The notes beneath the pieces are model-generated. The model saw nothing but the letters and a program-made list of their open reading frames with translations, was not told where the DNA came from and did not search any database. Both the position numbers and the translations under genes were made by a program. Shown one piece after another: positions 17,053 through 22,960 of a DNA stretch of 22,960 nucleotides; positions within the stretch are counted from its first letter, which is position 1, and every line of letters starts with the position of its first letter. Source of the stretch: an uncultured Bacteroidales bacterium (GTDB lineage: Bacteria > Bacteroidota > Bacteroidia > Bacteroidales > P3); assembly GCA_937906975.1 (NCBI GenBank), contig CALCUN010000047.1, positions 1-22,960 on the forward strand. Reading direction: 5' to 3'.

Positions 17053-17742
17053 TTACTCGCCTTTTCTGTATTCGGAAGTGATTTCTTCTATTGTTTGTGC
17101 GTCGCTTAGTTTGTAGTCGCCTATTCTTGTACGGCAAAGGGCTGTTAGGTAGGCTCCTGAATTTAGATAACTGCCGAAGTCTCTTGCGATGCTTCTTATG
17201 TAGGTTCCTTTTGAGCAAACTATTCTAAAATCTACCTCTGGCATAGCAATGCGAGTGATTTCAAACTCTTTGATTGTGATTTTGCGAGATTTCAATTCTA
17301 CGTCTTTATTTTCTCTTGCGAAGGCGTAGGCTCTCACTCCGTTTACTTTCAAAGCCGAAAACACAGGCGGTACTTGTTCTTGCTCTCCTAAGAAATGTTC
17401 TGCTGCCTTGTAAATATCTTCCTCTGTTATATGCTCAGTAGGGTAGTAGTTATCGATTTCTTTTTCCTTATCAAAGCATGGAGTTGTTGCACCAAGGTAA
17501 AACGTTCCTGTATATTCCTTTTCCTGTGCTTGATACTCCTCTATCTTTTTTGTGTACTTACCAATGCAAAGAATAAGCAAGCCTGTAGCCAAAGGATCTA
17601 ACGTTCCAGCATGCCCAATCTTTACTTTCTTTAAGTCGTAATAGTGTTTTAATAAATACTTAACCTTATTGACAGCTTGAAACGAAGTCCACTCATAAGG
17701 TTTGTTAAGAAGAATAACGCCTCCCTTTTCTAAATCAATCAT
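17053..17742 (-). CDS. truB: tRNA pseudouridine(55) synthase TruB
   Basis: The 229-residue protein converts U55 of the tRNA T-loop to pseudouridine. The family opening [18 protein letters not shown] is followed by [14 protein letters not shown] with the catalytic Asp49, then [13 protein letters not shown], and later [15 protein letters not shown] of the RNA-binding part. It is shorter than the enterobacterial enzyme because the C-terminal PUA-like extension is missing, as is usual in Bacteroidota. Its ATG overlaps the uppP stop by one base (TAATG), so translation is coupled. It is the last gene of the ftsX-DUF3098-uppP-truB operon. Confidence 0.97.
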   Translation of the reverse strand: MIDLEKGGVILLNKPYEWTSFQAVNKVKYLLKHYYDLKKVKIGHAGTLDPLATGLLILCIGKYTKKIEEYQAQEKEYTGTFYLGATTPCFDKEKEIDNYYPTEHITEEDIYKAAEHFLGEQEQVPPVFSALKVNGVRAYAFARENKDVELKSRKITIKEFEITRIAMPEVDFRIVCSKGTYIRSIARDFGSYLNSGAYLTALCRTRIGDYKLSDAQTIEEITSEYRKGE

Positions 17743-18536
17743 TATGCCACAGAAAGATTAACACCACAAAGCATTAAGACAATAATTAGCGCACCAATTA
17801 TTATTCTATAATAACCAAAAGCTTTGAATCCGTGTTTTGTAAGGAAACTTATAAAAAAATTAATTGCCAATATCGCAACAATGAAAGCCACAACATTACC
17901 CACAATCAAAGGAACTAAGTTATCGGTTAGCATTTGCACACCGCTTGGTTCTAATACTGCTTGTAAGAGTTTGTATCCTGAGGCTGCAAGCATTGTTGGC
18001 ACAGCTAAGAAAAATGAAAACTCAGCTGCGGTTTCTCTTGAAAGCTTTTGAGTCATACCTCCAACGATTGTAGCCATTGAACGGCTCACACCAGGAATCA
18101 TTGCAATACATTGCGCAAGCCCAATAAAGAAACTCTTTTTGTAAGTAATAGTTTGGTCCTCTGCAGGCTTGTTAAACCATTTATCCACAAAGAGCATAAA
18201 TACTCCTCCTAAGATTAACATAATGGAAACAACCCAAACATTTTCTAAAACAGAATCTATCAAATCTCCTGCAAGAAATCCAATTACTGCAGCAGGAAGA
18301 AAAGCCACCAAGAGCTTCCAATAAAAATTCATAGTTTGGAAAAATCTCTTCCAATAAATGACAAGCACAGAAAGTATTGCACCAAATTGAATGCAGATAG
18401 TGAATAATTTAACGAAATCCGTACTTTCCATTCCCAACACACCTTGTGTGATTATCATGTGCCCAGTTGAAGACACAGGAAGAAACTCTGTAAGTCCTTC
18501 TACAATAGCTATGATGATTGCTTCAAAGATTTCCAT
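17742..18536 (-). CDS. uppP: Undecaprenyl-diphosphatase UppP (BacA)
   Basis: The 264-residue inner-membrane enzyme removes one phosphate from undecaprenyl diphosphate. This recycles the lipid carrier for peptidoglycan and surface polysaccharide synthesis and gives bacitracin tolerance. The active-site segments are visible: [14 protein letters not shown] (residues 13-26) and PGVSRS (148-153). About eight hydrophobic segments complete the fold. It starts three bases after the DUF3098 gene and overlaps truB by one base. Confidence 0.97.
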   Translation of the reverse strand: MEIFEAIIIAIVEGLTEFLPVSSTGHMIITQGVLGMESTDFVKLFTICIQFGAILSVLVIYWKRFFQTMNFYWKLLVAFLPAAVIGFLAGDLIDSVLENVWVVSIMLILGGVFMLFVDKWFNKPAEDQTITYKKSFFIGLAQCIAMIPGVSRSMATIVGGMTQKLSRETAAEFSFFLAVPTMLAASGYKLLQAVLEPSGVQMLTDNLVPLIVGNVVAFIVAILAINFFISFLTKHGFKAFGYYRIIIGALIIVLMLCGVNLSVA

Positions 18537-18539
18537 ATC

Positions 18540-18782
18540 CTATTCTTTTGTTTTTTTCATTATAGCATACACCTCAATTACCAATCCGCCAACAATAAGG
18601 ATTGGAGCTATCACCAAGCGTCTTGTATTGAAAAGAGCCTCGTTAAATACATCAGGGTCTTTACTTCCTCCGCCAGAAAGAAGTATGTATCCTAAGAATA
18701 AAACCACAACTCCTATAATCATCCAGATGTAATTTTGTTTTCCGAATGCAAAATCTTGTTTTTCGTCCGATATGTTTTTCAT
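18540..18782 (-). CDS. DUF3098 small membrane protein
   Basis: This 80-residue protein has two membrane segments, about 18-37 and 57-73, separated by a glycine/serine-rich loop with a conserved NTRRLVIAPILIVGG stretch. FAFGKQNYIWMIIG at the start is the usual DUF3098 opening. In Bacteroidota it is found between ftsX and uppP, as here, with short gaps on both sides (11 and 3 bases). Its function is unknown. The conserved position suggests a link to the division or envelope work of its neighbours. Confidence 0.9.
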   Translation of the reverse strand: MKNISDEKQDFAFGKQNYIWMIIGVVVLFLGYILLSGGGSKDPDVFNEALFNTRRLVIAPILIVGGLVIEVYAIMKKTKE

Positions 18783-18793
18783 ATATTTTTTTA

Positions 18794-19672
18794 TTATCTA
18801 TAAAGTTTACTGCTTTTTAAATTCATACTCTTTCTAATTGAGCGACTTGTGAAGATAAGTGTTAGAAGAGTACCAAGAATTATAATAGAAATTCCAATAA
18901 TTGCATAAATCTTGATGTGGTCTGCAATACTCAAACTATTAATGCTTGAATAAGCCCAGAAAAGTACGCCAGCCAAAAGCACATCTGCAATAACACTTCC
19001 GCTAAGACCAAGCATAAAGCCCTTTGCGATAAAAGGACGTCTTATGAAACTTGGCTTTGCACCAATTAGCTCCATAGAACGTATTTGCAAACGTTTATTG
19101 CTGATAGAAAGACGTATAGTGTGATTAATGAGAGTGATAGCGATAAATAGCAAGCACAAGAATAAAACAAAGATAAATGCACTAATGTTGTAAATCACGT
19201 TGTTTATATCAGTAATTAAGTCATGTCTGTAATCCACAACATCAACTATATCTTTTGACTCCACATTCAAAATAAATTGTCTAATTTGAGCAATGTTGAG
19301 AGATTGAGCCTTCAAATTAACCTCAATACTTGCTTGATAAGGATTAATACTATCCAAAACCACAAGGTGATTATCGCCCATAATCTTATTCATCATTTGA
19401 GCTGCCTCGTCAGGCGAGATATACTTTGTTGATTTCACCTTAGGGCTTTGTTGAATTTCTTTTTCCAAAGCAAAAGCATCTTCCTCCGATGTGCCAGAAT
19501 TAAGATAGACAGTAAAAGAAACCTGCTCCTTTATCTCGTTTGAAACATTGTAGGCGTGATAAATGAAAAGAAATATAAAACCAAGCAAAAACATTACTAA
19601 GGAAATACTTAGCGTTGTAGAGAAACTTGCACTCCAAAGGCCGTGCGATTTGTTGTTATGATTATTTCCCAT
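18794..19672 (-). CDS. ftsX: Cell division protein FtsX (ABC permease-like)
   Basis: The 292-residue protein has FtsX topology: a cytoplasmic N-terminus, a first membrane segment (about 19-42), a large periplasmic domain (about 43-160; EQVSFTVYLNSGTSEEDAFALE), and three more membrane segments. The S-N-K-R-L-Q-I-R-S-M-E-L-I-G-A loop is the site that contacts the ATPase. With the ATPase FtsE it transmits a signal across the membrane to activate peptidoglycan hydrolases at the septum. ftsE is not in this window, as is common in the phylum. It is the first gene of the minus-strand operon. Confidence 0.95.
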   Translation of the reverse strand: MGNNHNNKSHGLWSASFSTTLSISLVMFLLGFIFLFIYHAYNVSNEIKEQVSFTVYLNSGTSEEDAFALEKEIQQSPKVKSTKYISPDEAAQMMNKIMGDNHLVVLDSINPYQASIEVNLKAQSLNIAQIRQFILNVESKDIVDVVDYRHDLITDINNVIYNISAFIFVLFLCLLFIAITLINHTIRLSISNKRLQIRSMELIGAKPSFIRRPFIAKGFMLGLSGSVIADVLLAGVLFWAYSSINSLSIADHIKIYAIIGISIIILGTLLTLIFTSRSIRKSMNLKSSKLYR

Positions 19673-19695
19673 TATTCTTTTATTGTATTTTGTGG

Positions 19696-19703
19696 CAAAG
19701 TTA
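19696..19703 (-). promoter_or_regulatory. -7 promoter element of the ftsX operon
   Basis: The minus strand reads TAACTTTG, an exact TAnnTTTG match, preceded by A8-GCG, 23 bases before the ftsX ATG. The upstream region is T-rich without a clear TTTG at -33. Confidence 0.6.
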
Positions 19704-19745
19704 CGCTTTTTTTTGAAAAAACTCTAAGAAATCCTCTTTTTTGCT

Positions 19746-19753
19746 TACTTTTG
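19746..19753 (+). promoter_or_regulatory. -7 promoter element of the aspartate kinase gene
   Basis: TACTTTTG fits TAnnTTTG and lies 28 bases before the ATG at 19782, in the divergent region shared with ftsX. Confidence 0.5.
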
Positions 19754-19781
19754 TTGTCTGAAAATCATAAAATAGATACTT

Positions 19782-21062
19782 ATGAGTGAGGTTTATGTAG
19801 AAAAATTTGGTGGAGCCTCTGTCAATAGTGCAGCTTCCATAAGAAATGTCATATCAATCTTGCAATTAGACGAGAAAGTAAGAGTTGTAGTTGTCTCTGC
19901 AATGGGCAAAACTACCAATTCCTTAGAAAAAATCATTGACCTATGGCATCGTTACACCAAATTCAACGAATCGGAATACGATTTCATAAAACAATATCAC
20001 ACAAAAATCGTAACAGAACTCTTTGAAAATATGCCCTCACAAAGCATTGCCCTTGTGATGGTGGAAGAAGTTTTTGCAGAACTAAAACAGAACCTGCTAA
20101 GTCTTAACCCTAAGGATTACGACTTTCTTTATGATAGCATAGTTTCTTACGGAGAGAGAATATCTACCGCAATCATTTCGCTATATATGACAAGTCTTGA
20201 TATAAATCACAGACTTATTCCAGCACAAGAGGTGATAAAAACCGACAACTCTTACCGTGGAGCGCAGGTAGATTGGAAAAAAACTCAGCAAGCAGTAAAA
20301 GACAAATTCAAAACCTTATTTTTAGAAACAGATCTTGTACTAACACAAGGCTTTATCGGCTCTACACGCGAGGGATACACAACAACCCTCGGCAGAGAGG
20401 GCTCTGACTATTCCGCAGCCATACTTGCCTATTGCCTTAACGCAAAATCTCTAACGATTTGGAAAGATGTCGAAGGCTTAATGTCGGCAGACCCAAAACG
20501 AATGCCTAATGCAAAAAAATTAGAACAAGTTCCATATCGTGAAGCCATAGAGTTGAGTTACTACGGAGCCTCAATAATTCACCCAAAAACGATAAAACCA
20601 CTTGAAAACAAATCAATACCGCTTTATGTCAAGAGCTTTGTAAACCCAGAAAAAGAAGGCTCGGTCATAAACCATACAGAAGAAGTAAAACCCTTAGTGC
20701 CAAACTACATATTCAAAGACAAACAAACCCTACTTTCAGTTTCAGCAAAAGACTTCTCCTTTATAGTTGAAGAAAACCTTGCAAACATATTCTCAGAACT
20801 CTCTTCCTTTGGCGTAAAAGTTAATCTAATACAAAATTCCGCACTAACCTTTTCCGTTTGCTTTGACCAAAATGACTATATCTTGCCAAGGCTGATAGAA
20901 AGCCTGCAACAAACCTACAATGTCAAATACAACAACAATCTACAACTGATAACAATTCGACATTACACGCAAGAAACAATAGAAAACCTAAACAAAAAAG
21001 GCAGAATCCTTATTGAACAAAAAAATAGAGTAACCTTGCAATGTTTAATTGAAGAAAACTAA
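19782..21062 (+). CDS. lysC: Aspartate kinase
   Basis: This 426-residue monofunctional enzyme phosphorylates aspartate, the first step to lysine, diaminopimelate, threonine and methionine. KFGGASV is at residues 8-14. The kinase core includes VVSAMGKTTNSLE, GFIGSTREG, GREGSDYSAA (204-213) and EGLMSADPKRMPNAK, with HPKTIKPL further on. Residues from about 300 form the ACT regulatory region, which suggests feedback control. No homoserine dehydrogenase domain is fused. In many Bacteroidota lysA lies next to this gene. Here the next gene is an accessory ATPase. No hairpin terminator follows. The palindromic repeats begin eight bases after the stop. Confidence 0.95.
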   Translation: MSEVYVEKFGGASVNSAASIRNVISILQLDEKVRVVVVSAMGKTTNSLEKIIDLWHRYTKFNESEYDFIKQYHTKIVTELFENMPSQSIALVMVEEVFAELKQNLLSLNPKDYDFLYDSIVSYGERISTAIISLYMTSLDINHRLIPAQEVIKTDNSYRGAQVDWKKTQQAVKDKFKTLFLETDLVLTQGFIGSTREGYTTTLGREGSDYSAAILAYCLNAKSLTIWKDVEGLMSADPKRMPNAKKLEQVPYREAIELSYYGASIIHPKTIKPLENKSIPLYVKSFVNPEKEGSVINHTEEVKPLVPNYIFKDKQTLLSVSAKDFSFIVEENLANIFSELSSFGVKVNLIQNSALTFSVCFDQNDYILPRLIESLQQTYNVKYNNNLQLITIRHYTQETIENLNKKGRILIEQKNRVTLQCLIEEN

Positions 21063-21069
21063 TCACTCT

Positions 21070-21106
21070 GCGTTAAAAAATTGCCAATATTGGCAAAAAT
21101 TTAATG
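21070..21106 (+). repeat. Nested palindromic repeat, copy 1
   Basis: This 37-base unit has 35 of 37 bases in common with copy 2 at 21143-21179. Its core TTGCCAATATTGGCAA (21081-21096) is a perfect 16-bp palindrome. Outside the A-tracts an outer pair (GTTAAA/TTTAATG, imperfect here) forms a second inverted repeat. Confidence 0.85.
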
Positions 21107-21112
21107 CAGAAA

Positions 21113-21143
21113 ACTTGTAAAAAGCAAAATATTACTATTTTTG
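21113..21143 (+). promoter_or_regulatory. Candidate promoter of the AAA/DUF4143 ATPase
   Basis: ACTTG (21113-21117) and TATTTTTG (21136-21143, exact TAnnTTTG) are 18 bases apart, a reasonable -33/-7 pair for this phylum. Transcription would begin near 21150, so the second palindrome would overlap the start site while the first lies just upstream of -33. Confidence 0.45.
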
Positions 21144-21179
21144 CATTAAAAAAATGCCAATATTGGCAAAAATTTAATG
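21143..21179 (+). repeat. Nested palindromic repeat, copy 2
   Basis: This is the direct repeat of copy 1, starting 73 bases after it. The core TGCCAATATTGGCA (21155-21168) is a perfect palindrome, flanked by A-tracts and an exact outer pair CATTAAA (21144-21150) and TTTAATG (21173-21179). It ends five bases before the ATPase ATG. Confidence 0.85.
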
Positions 21180-21184
21180 TAAAG

Positions 21185-22438
21185 ATGGAGATAAAAAGAG
21201 ATAAATATCTACAACAATTAATAGAAAGTCGTCAAAATGGCTTTATAAAGGTTGTAACAGGAATAAGAAGATGTGGTAAATCTTACCTTTTAAATGTTTT
21301 ATTCTATAAATATTTATTAGCAAATGGAATTTCGGAAGATCATATTATAAGAATTGATTTAGAAGATCGTTTGAATAAGGATTTGAGAAATCCAGATACA
21401 ATGCTACATTATGTTCATAATAGAATAAAAGATAAAGAGTTATATTACATTATCATAGATGAGGTTCAATTAATGGACGAATTTGTTGATGTATTAAACA
21501 GTTTTCGTCATATAGAAAATGCAGATACGTATGTAACAGGAAGTAATTCTCATTTTCTTTCATCAGATATTCCAACAGAATTTAGAGGTAGAGGAGAAAC
21601 TATTCATATAAATCCACTTTCTTTTTCGGAATTTTATTCAGTAAAAGGAGGGGACAAACAAGAAGCTTGGAGGGAATATTACACTTATGGAGGATTGCCT
21701 CTTATTTTGTCTTTTGATAACGAGGAAAAGAAGATAAATTATTTGAAAAACCTATTTGAGACAGTTTATTTAGCAGATATTATTGAAAGACATAAAGTAA
21801 AAAATGAAAATGAGATGAGAGAACTAATGCTAATCATAGCATCATCAATAGGAAGTCCTTGTAATCCTACGAAATTGTCTAATACTTTCAAAAGTGTTAA
21901 AAATGTAAATATAGGAAGTCAAACAATTTCCAACTATCTCTCTTATTTGTTAGATTCTTTTCTTCTAAATAAAGCTATACGATACGATATAAAGGGTAAA
22001 AAATACATCAATACACTTGCAAAGTATTATTTTGCAGATATAGGATTAAGAAATGCTATTTTAGATATGCGTCAGCAGGAAGAAACTCACATAATGGAAA
22101 ATATTATTTACAATGAATTGATTGTGCGAGGTTATAGAGTTGATGTTGGAATGGTAGAGATAAAAACACTTAATAAAGAAGGAAAGTGGCTTCGTTCTCA
22201 ACTTGAAGTGGATTTTATAGCAAGTCTTGGAAGCAAAAAGTATTATATACAATCGGCTTTTTCAATTCCTGATAGAGAAAAAGAAATTCAAGAATCACGT
22301 TCATTGATAAATATCAATGATTCATTTAAAAAAATAATTATTGTAAAAGATCACATTATGCCTCGCCGAAATGAAGAAGGAATATTGACCATTGGATTGT
22401 TTGATTTTTTACTTAAAGAAAATAGTTTGGAGATGTAA
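21185..22438 (+). CDS. AAA-family ATPase with DUF4143 C-terminal domain
   Basis: I chose the ATG at 21185 (417 residues) because MEIKRDKYLQQLIE is the usual opening of this family. An in-frame ATG at 21104 would start inside the upstream repeat and add 27 unrelated residues. Walker A is GIRRCGKS (26-33) and Walker B IIIDEVQ (89-95), followed by the TGSNSHFLSSD and FRGRGETIHINPLSFSEF segments. A winged-helix part leads to the DUF4143 domain, related to PD-(D/E)xK nucleases. Here it reads EVDFIAS...YYIQSAFSI, so the catalytic lysine position is not conserved. These ATPases are common, often multicopy, and of unknown function. The gene is monocistronic and enclosed by palindromic repeats and a terminator. 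Confidence 0.9.
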   Translation: MEIKRDKYLQQLIESRQNGFIKVVTGIRRCGKSYLLNVLFYKYLLANGISEDHIIRIDLEDRLNKDLRNPDTMLHYVHNRIKDKELYYIIIDEVQLMDEFVDVLNSFRHIENADTYVTGSNSHFLSSDIPTEFRGRGETIHINPLSFSEFYSVKGGDKQEAWREYYTYGGLPLILSFDNEEKKINYLKNLFETVYLADIIERHKVKNENEMRELMLIIASSIGSPCNPTKLSNTFKSVKNVNIGSQTISNYLSYLLDSFLLNKAIRYDIKGKKYINTLAKYYFADIGLRNAILDMRQQEETHIMENIIYNELIVRGYRVDVGMVEIKTLNKEGKWLRSQLEVDFIASLGSKKYYIQSAFSIPDREKEIQESRSLININDSFKKIIIVKDHIMPRRNEEGILTIGLFDFLLKENSLEM

Positions 22439-22443
22439 ATTGC

Positions 22444-22490
22444 AAAAACGCTCGTTTGTCAAAATAAAACAAAGACTTACGAGCGTTTTT
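22444..22490. terminator. Bidirectional terminator between the ATPase and toxin-like genes
   Basis: Perfect 12-bp arms AAAAACGCTCGT (22444-22455) and ACGAGCGTTTTT (22479-22490) enclose a 23-base loop. T-tails follow on both strands and the flanking genes converge. Confidence 0.85.
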
Positions 22491-22513
22491 CTTTGGGTTT
22501 TATCCTATATCAC

Positions 22514-22960
22514 CTAAGATTTTTTACATAAAAACATTCTACTAATTCCCATCATACTAATTCCTCCCATATGAGGAATATTTTGGTGTAGTGCTTTATC
22601 TACTAAATGAAATCCTTTGCAATTTCTATCTTCGTGAATTACTAAATTATTTTTCGCTTTCCAATTCCAAAATTCCTCTTCATTCATTCCCAGTTTTTTT
22701 GCCATTATTTTACCTACCCAATCATGCAAATTATTTCCACCTCCTCTTGCTTTCAATTTCTCCATTGATAATTTATTATACAATCCTCTCTTTTTTACTG
22801 AACATTTAGAAAAATCTCTTAAATCAAGCTCTCCATTTCTCTTTGTTTTAACACCTTTTTTATTTCCCAATATATCTTTCCAAGAAAGATTATTTGACAA
22901 TATATTTGTAAATTTTTCCACTTGCGGTAGACCAAGTTTTTCGACAGTCTGAGGCTGATG
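22514..22960 (-). CDS. C-terminal part of a putative polymorphic toxin, HNH/endonuclease VII-like (5' end outside window)
   Basis: The minus-strand frame is open from the window edge to the stop at 22514 and gives 148 residues. A GTG at 22921 could be taken as the start, but in-frame codons continue upstream (LGLPQVEKF), so the gene is partial. The end is rich in His, Trp and basic residues. NNLHDWVGKIM and EEEFWNWKAKNN are followed by LVIHED, about ten residues, then FHLVDKALHQNIPHMGG. The H-x9-10-G-x-x-LV-x-x-x-LH-x4-H-x-GG pattern resembles the nuclease tips of the HNH/endonuclease VII superfamily (WHH/LHH/GH-E type) found at the C-termini of polymorphic toxins. This is pattern recognition, not a match. 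No small gene follows it. The next feature is a terminator. Confidence 0.5.
   Translation of the reverse strand, partial: HQPQTVEKLGLPQVEKFTNILSNNLSWKDILGNKKGVKTKRNGELDLRDFSKCSVKKRGLYNKLSMEKLKARGGGNNLHDWVGKIMAKKLGMNEEEFWNWKAKNNLVIHEDRNCKGFHLVDKALHQNIPHMGGISMMGISRMFLCKKS

Noticed and set aside
21104..21184. Earlier in-frame start for the AAA/DUF4143 ATPase
   Set aside because: This start lies inside repeat copy 1, and its 27 codons run through the candidate promoter and copy 2. The family normally begins at the MEIKRDKYL segment.

Overview
The window is an AT-rich stretch (roughly one-third G+C by eye) from a member of the phylum Bacteroidota, most likely an anaerobic Bacteroidales. Four things point there: a Bacteroides-type aerotolerance (Bat) operon, a type IX secretion (T9SS) sorting domain, the gene order ftsX-DUF3098-uppP-truB, and promoters of the TAnnTTTG (-7) class in place of TATAAT. 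Ferredoxin-rich and hydrogenase-like proteins fit an anaerobe.

Positions 1-8142 hold the Bat operon on the + strand: a 5'-truncated MoxR-type AAA+ ATPase, a DUF58 protein, a DUF4381-like membrane protein, two von Willebrand factor A membrane proteins (BatA, BatB), the TPR lipoprotein BatC with a glutamine-rich tract, and a single reading frame carrying BatD followed by BatE. In this kind of system a MoxR ATPase is thought to act with membrane-anchored vWA proteins and periplasmic TPR/beta-sandwich partners in envelope maturation or stress resistance. The BatD/BatE junction keeps a complete BatE signal peptide inside the frame and has three stop codons in a row in the neighbouring frame, so it looks like a recent, or possibly artefactual, fusion of two genes. 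An RseC-like redox membrane protein (8150-8581) and a six-FN3-domain T9SS-secreted protein (8592-11471) follow closely and may share the transcript. A 24-bp perfect palindrome ends this unit.

Positions 11552-13414 (minus strand) encode a hydrogenase-like Fe-S/PAS sensor protein whose H-cluster motifs are altered. A small secreted protein of unknown function, a DMT-family transporter and dnaK follow on the + strand (13514-16948). Two strong terminators and a dyad in the putative dnaK promoter lie among them. Positions 17053-19672 are a minus-strand housekeeping operon (ftsX, DUF3098 gene, uppP, truB) for division, lipid-carrier recycling and tRNA pseudouridylation.

Aspartate kinase (19782-21062) is the last core metabolic gene. 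The rest looks accessory. An AAA/DUF4143 ATPase (21185-22438) is preceded by two 37-nt copies of a nested palindromic repeat built on TGCCAATATTGGCA, arranged around a candidate promoter. The 3' end of a minus-strand gene (22514 to the window edge) has an HNH/endonuclease VII-like ending typical of polymorphic toxins, with no immunity gene visible downstream.

No gene-free stretch exceeds about 130 bases. I saw no tRNA, rRNA, CRISPR array or insertion sequence.
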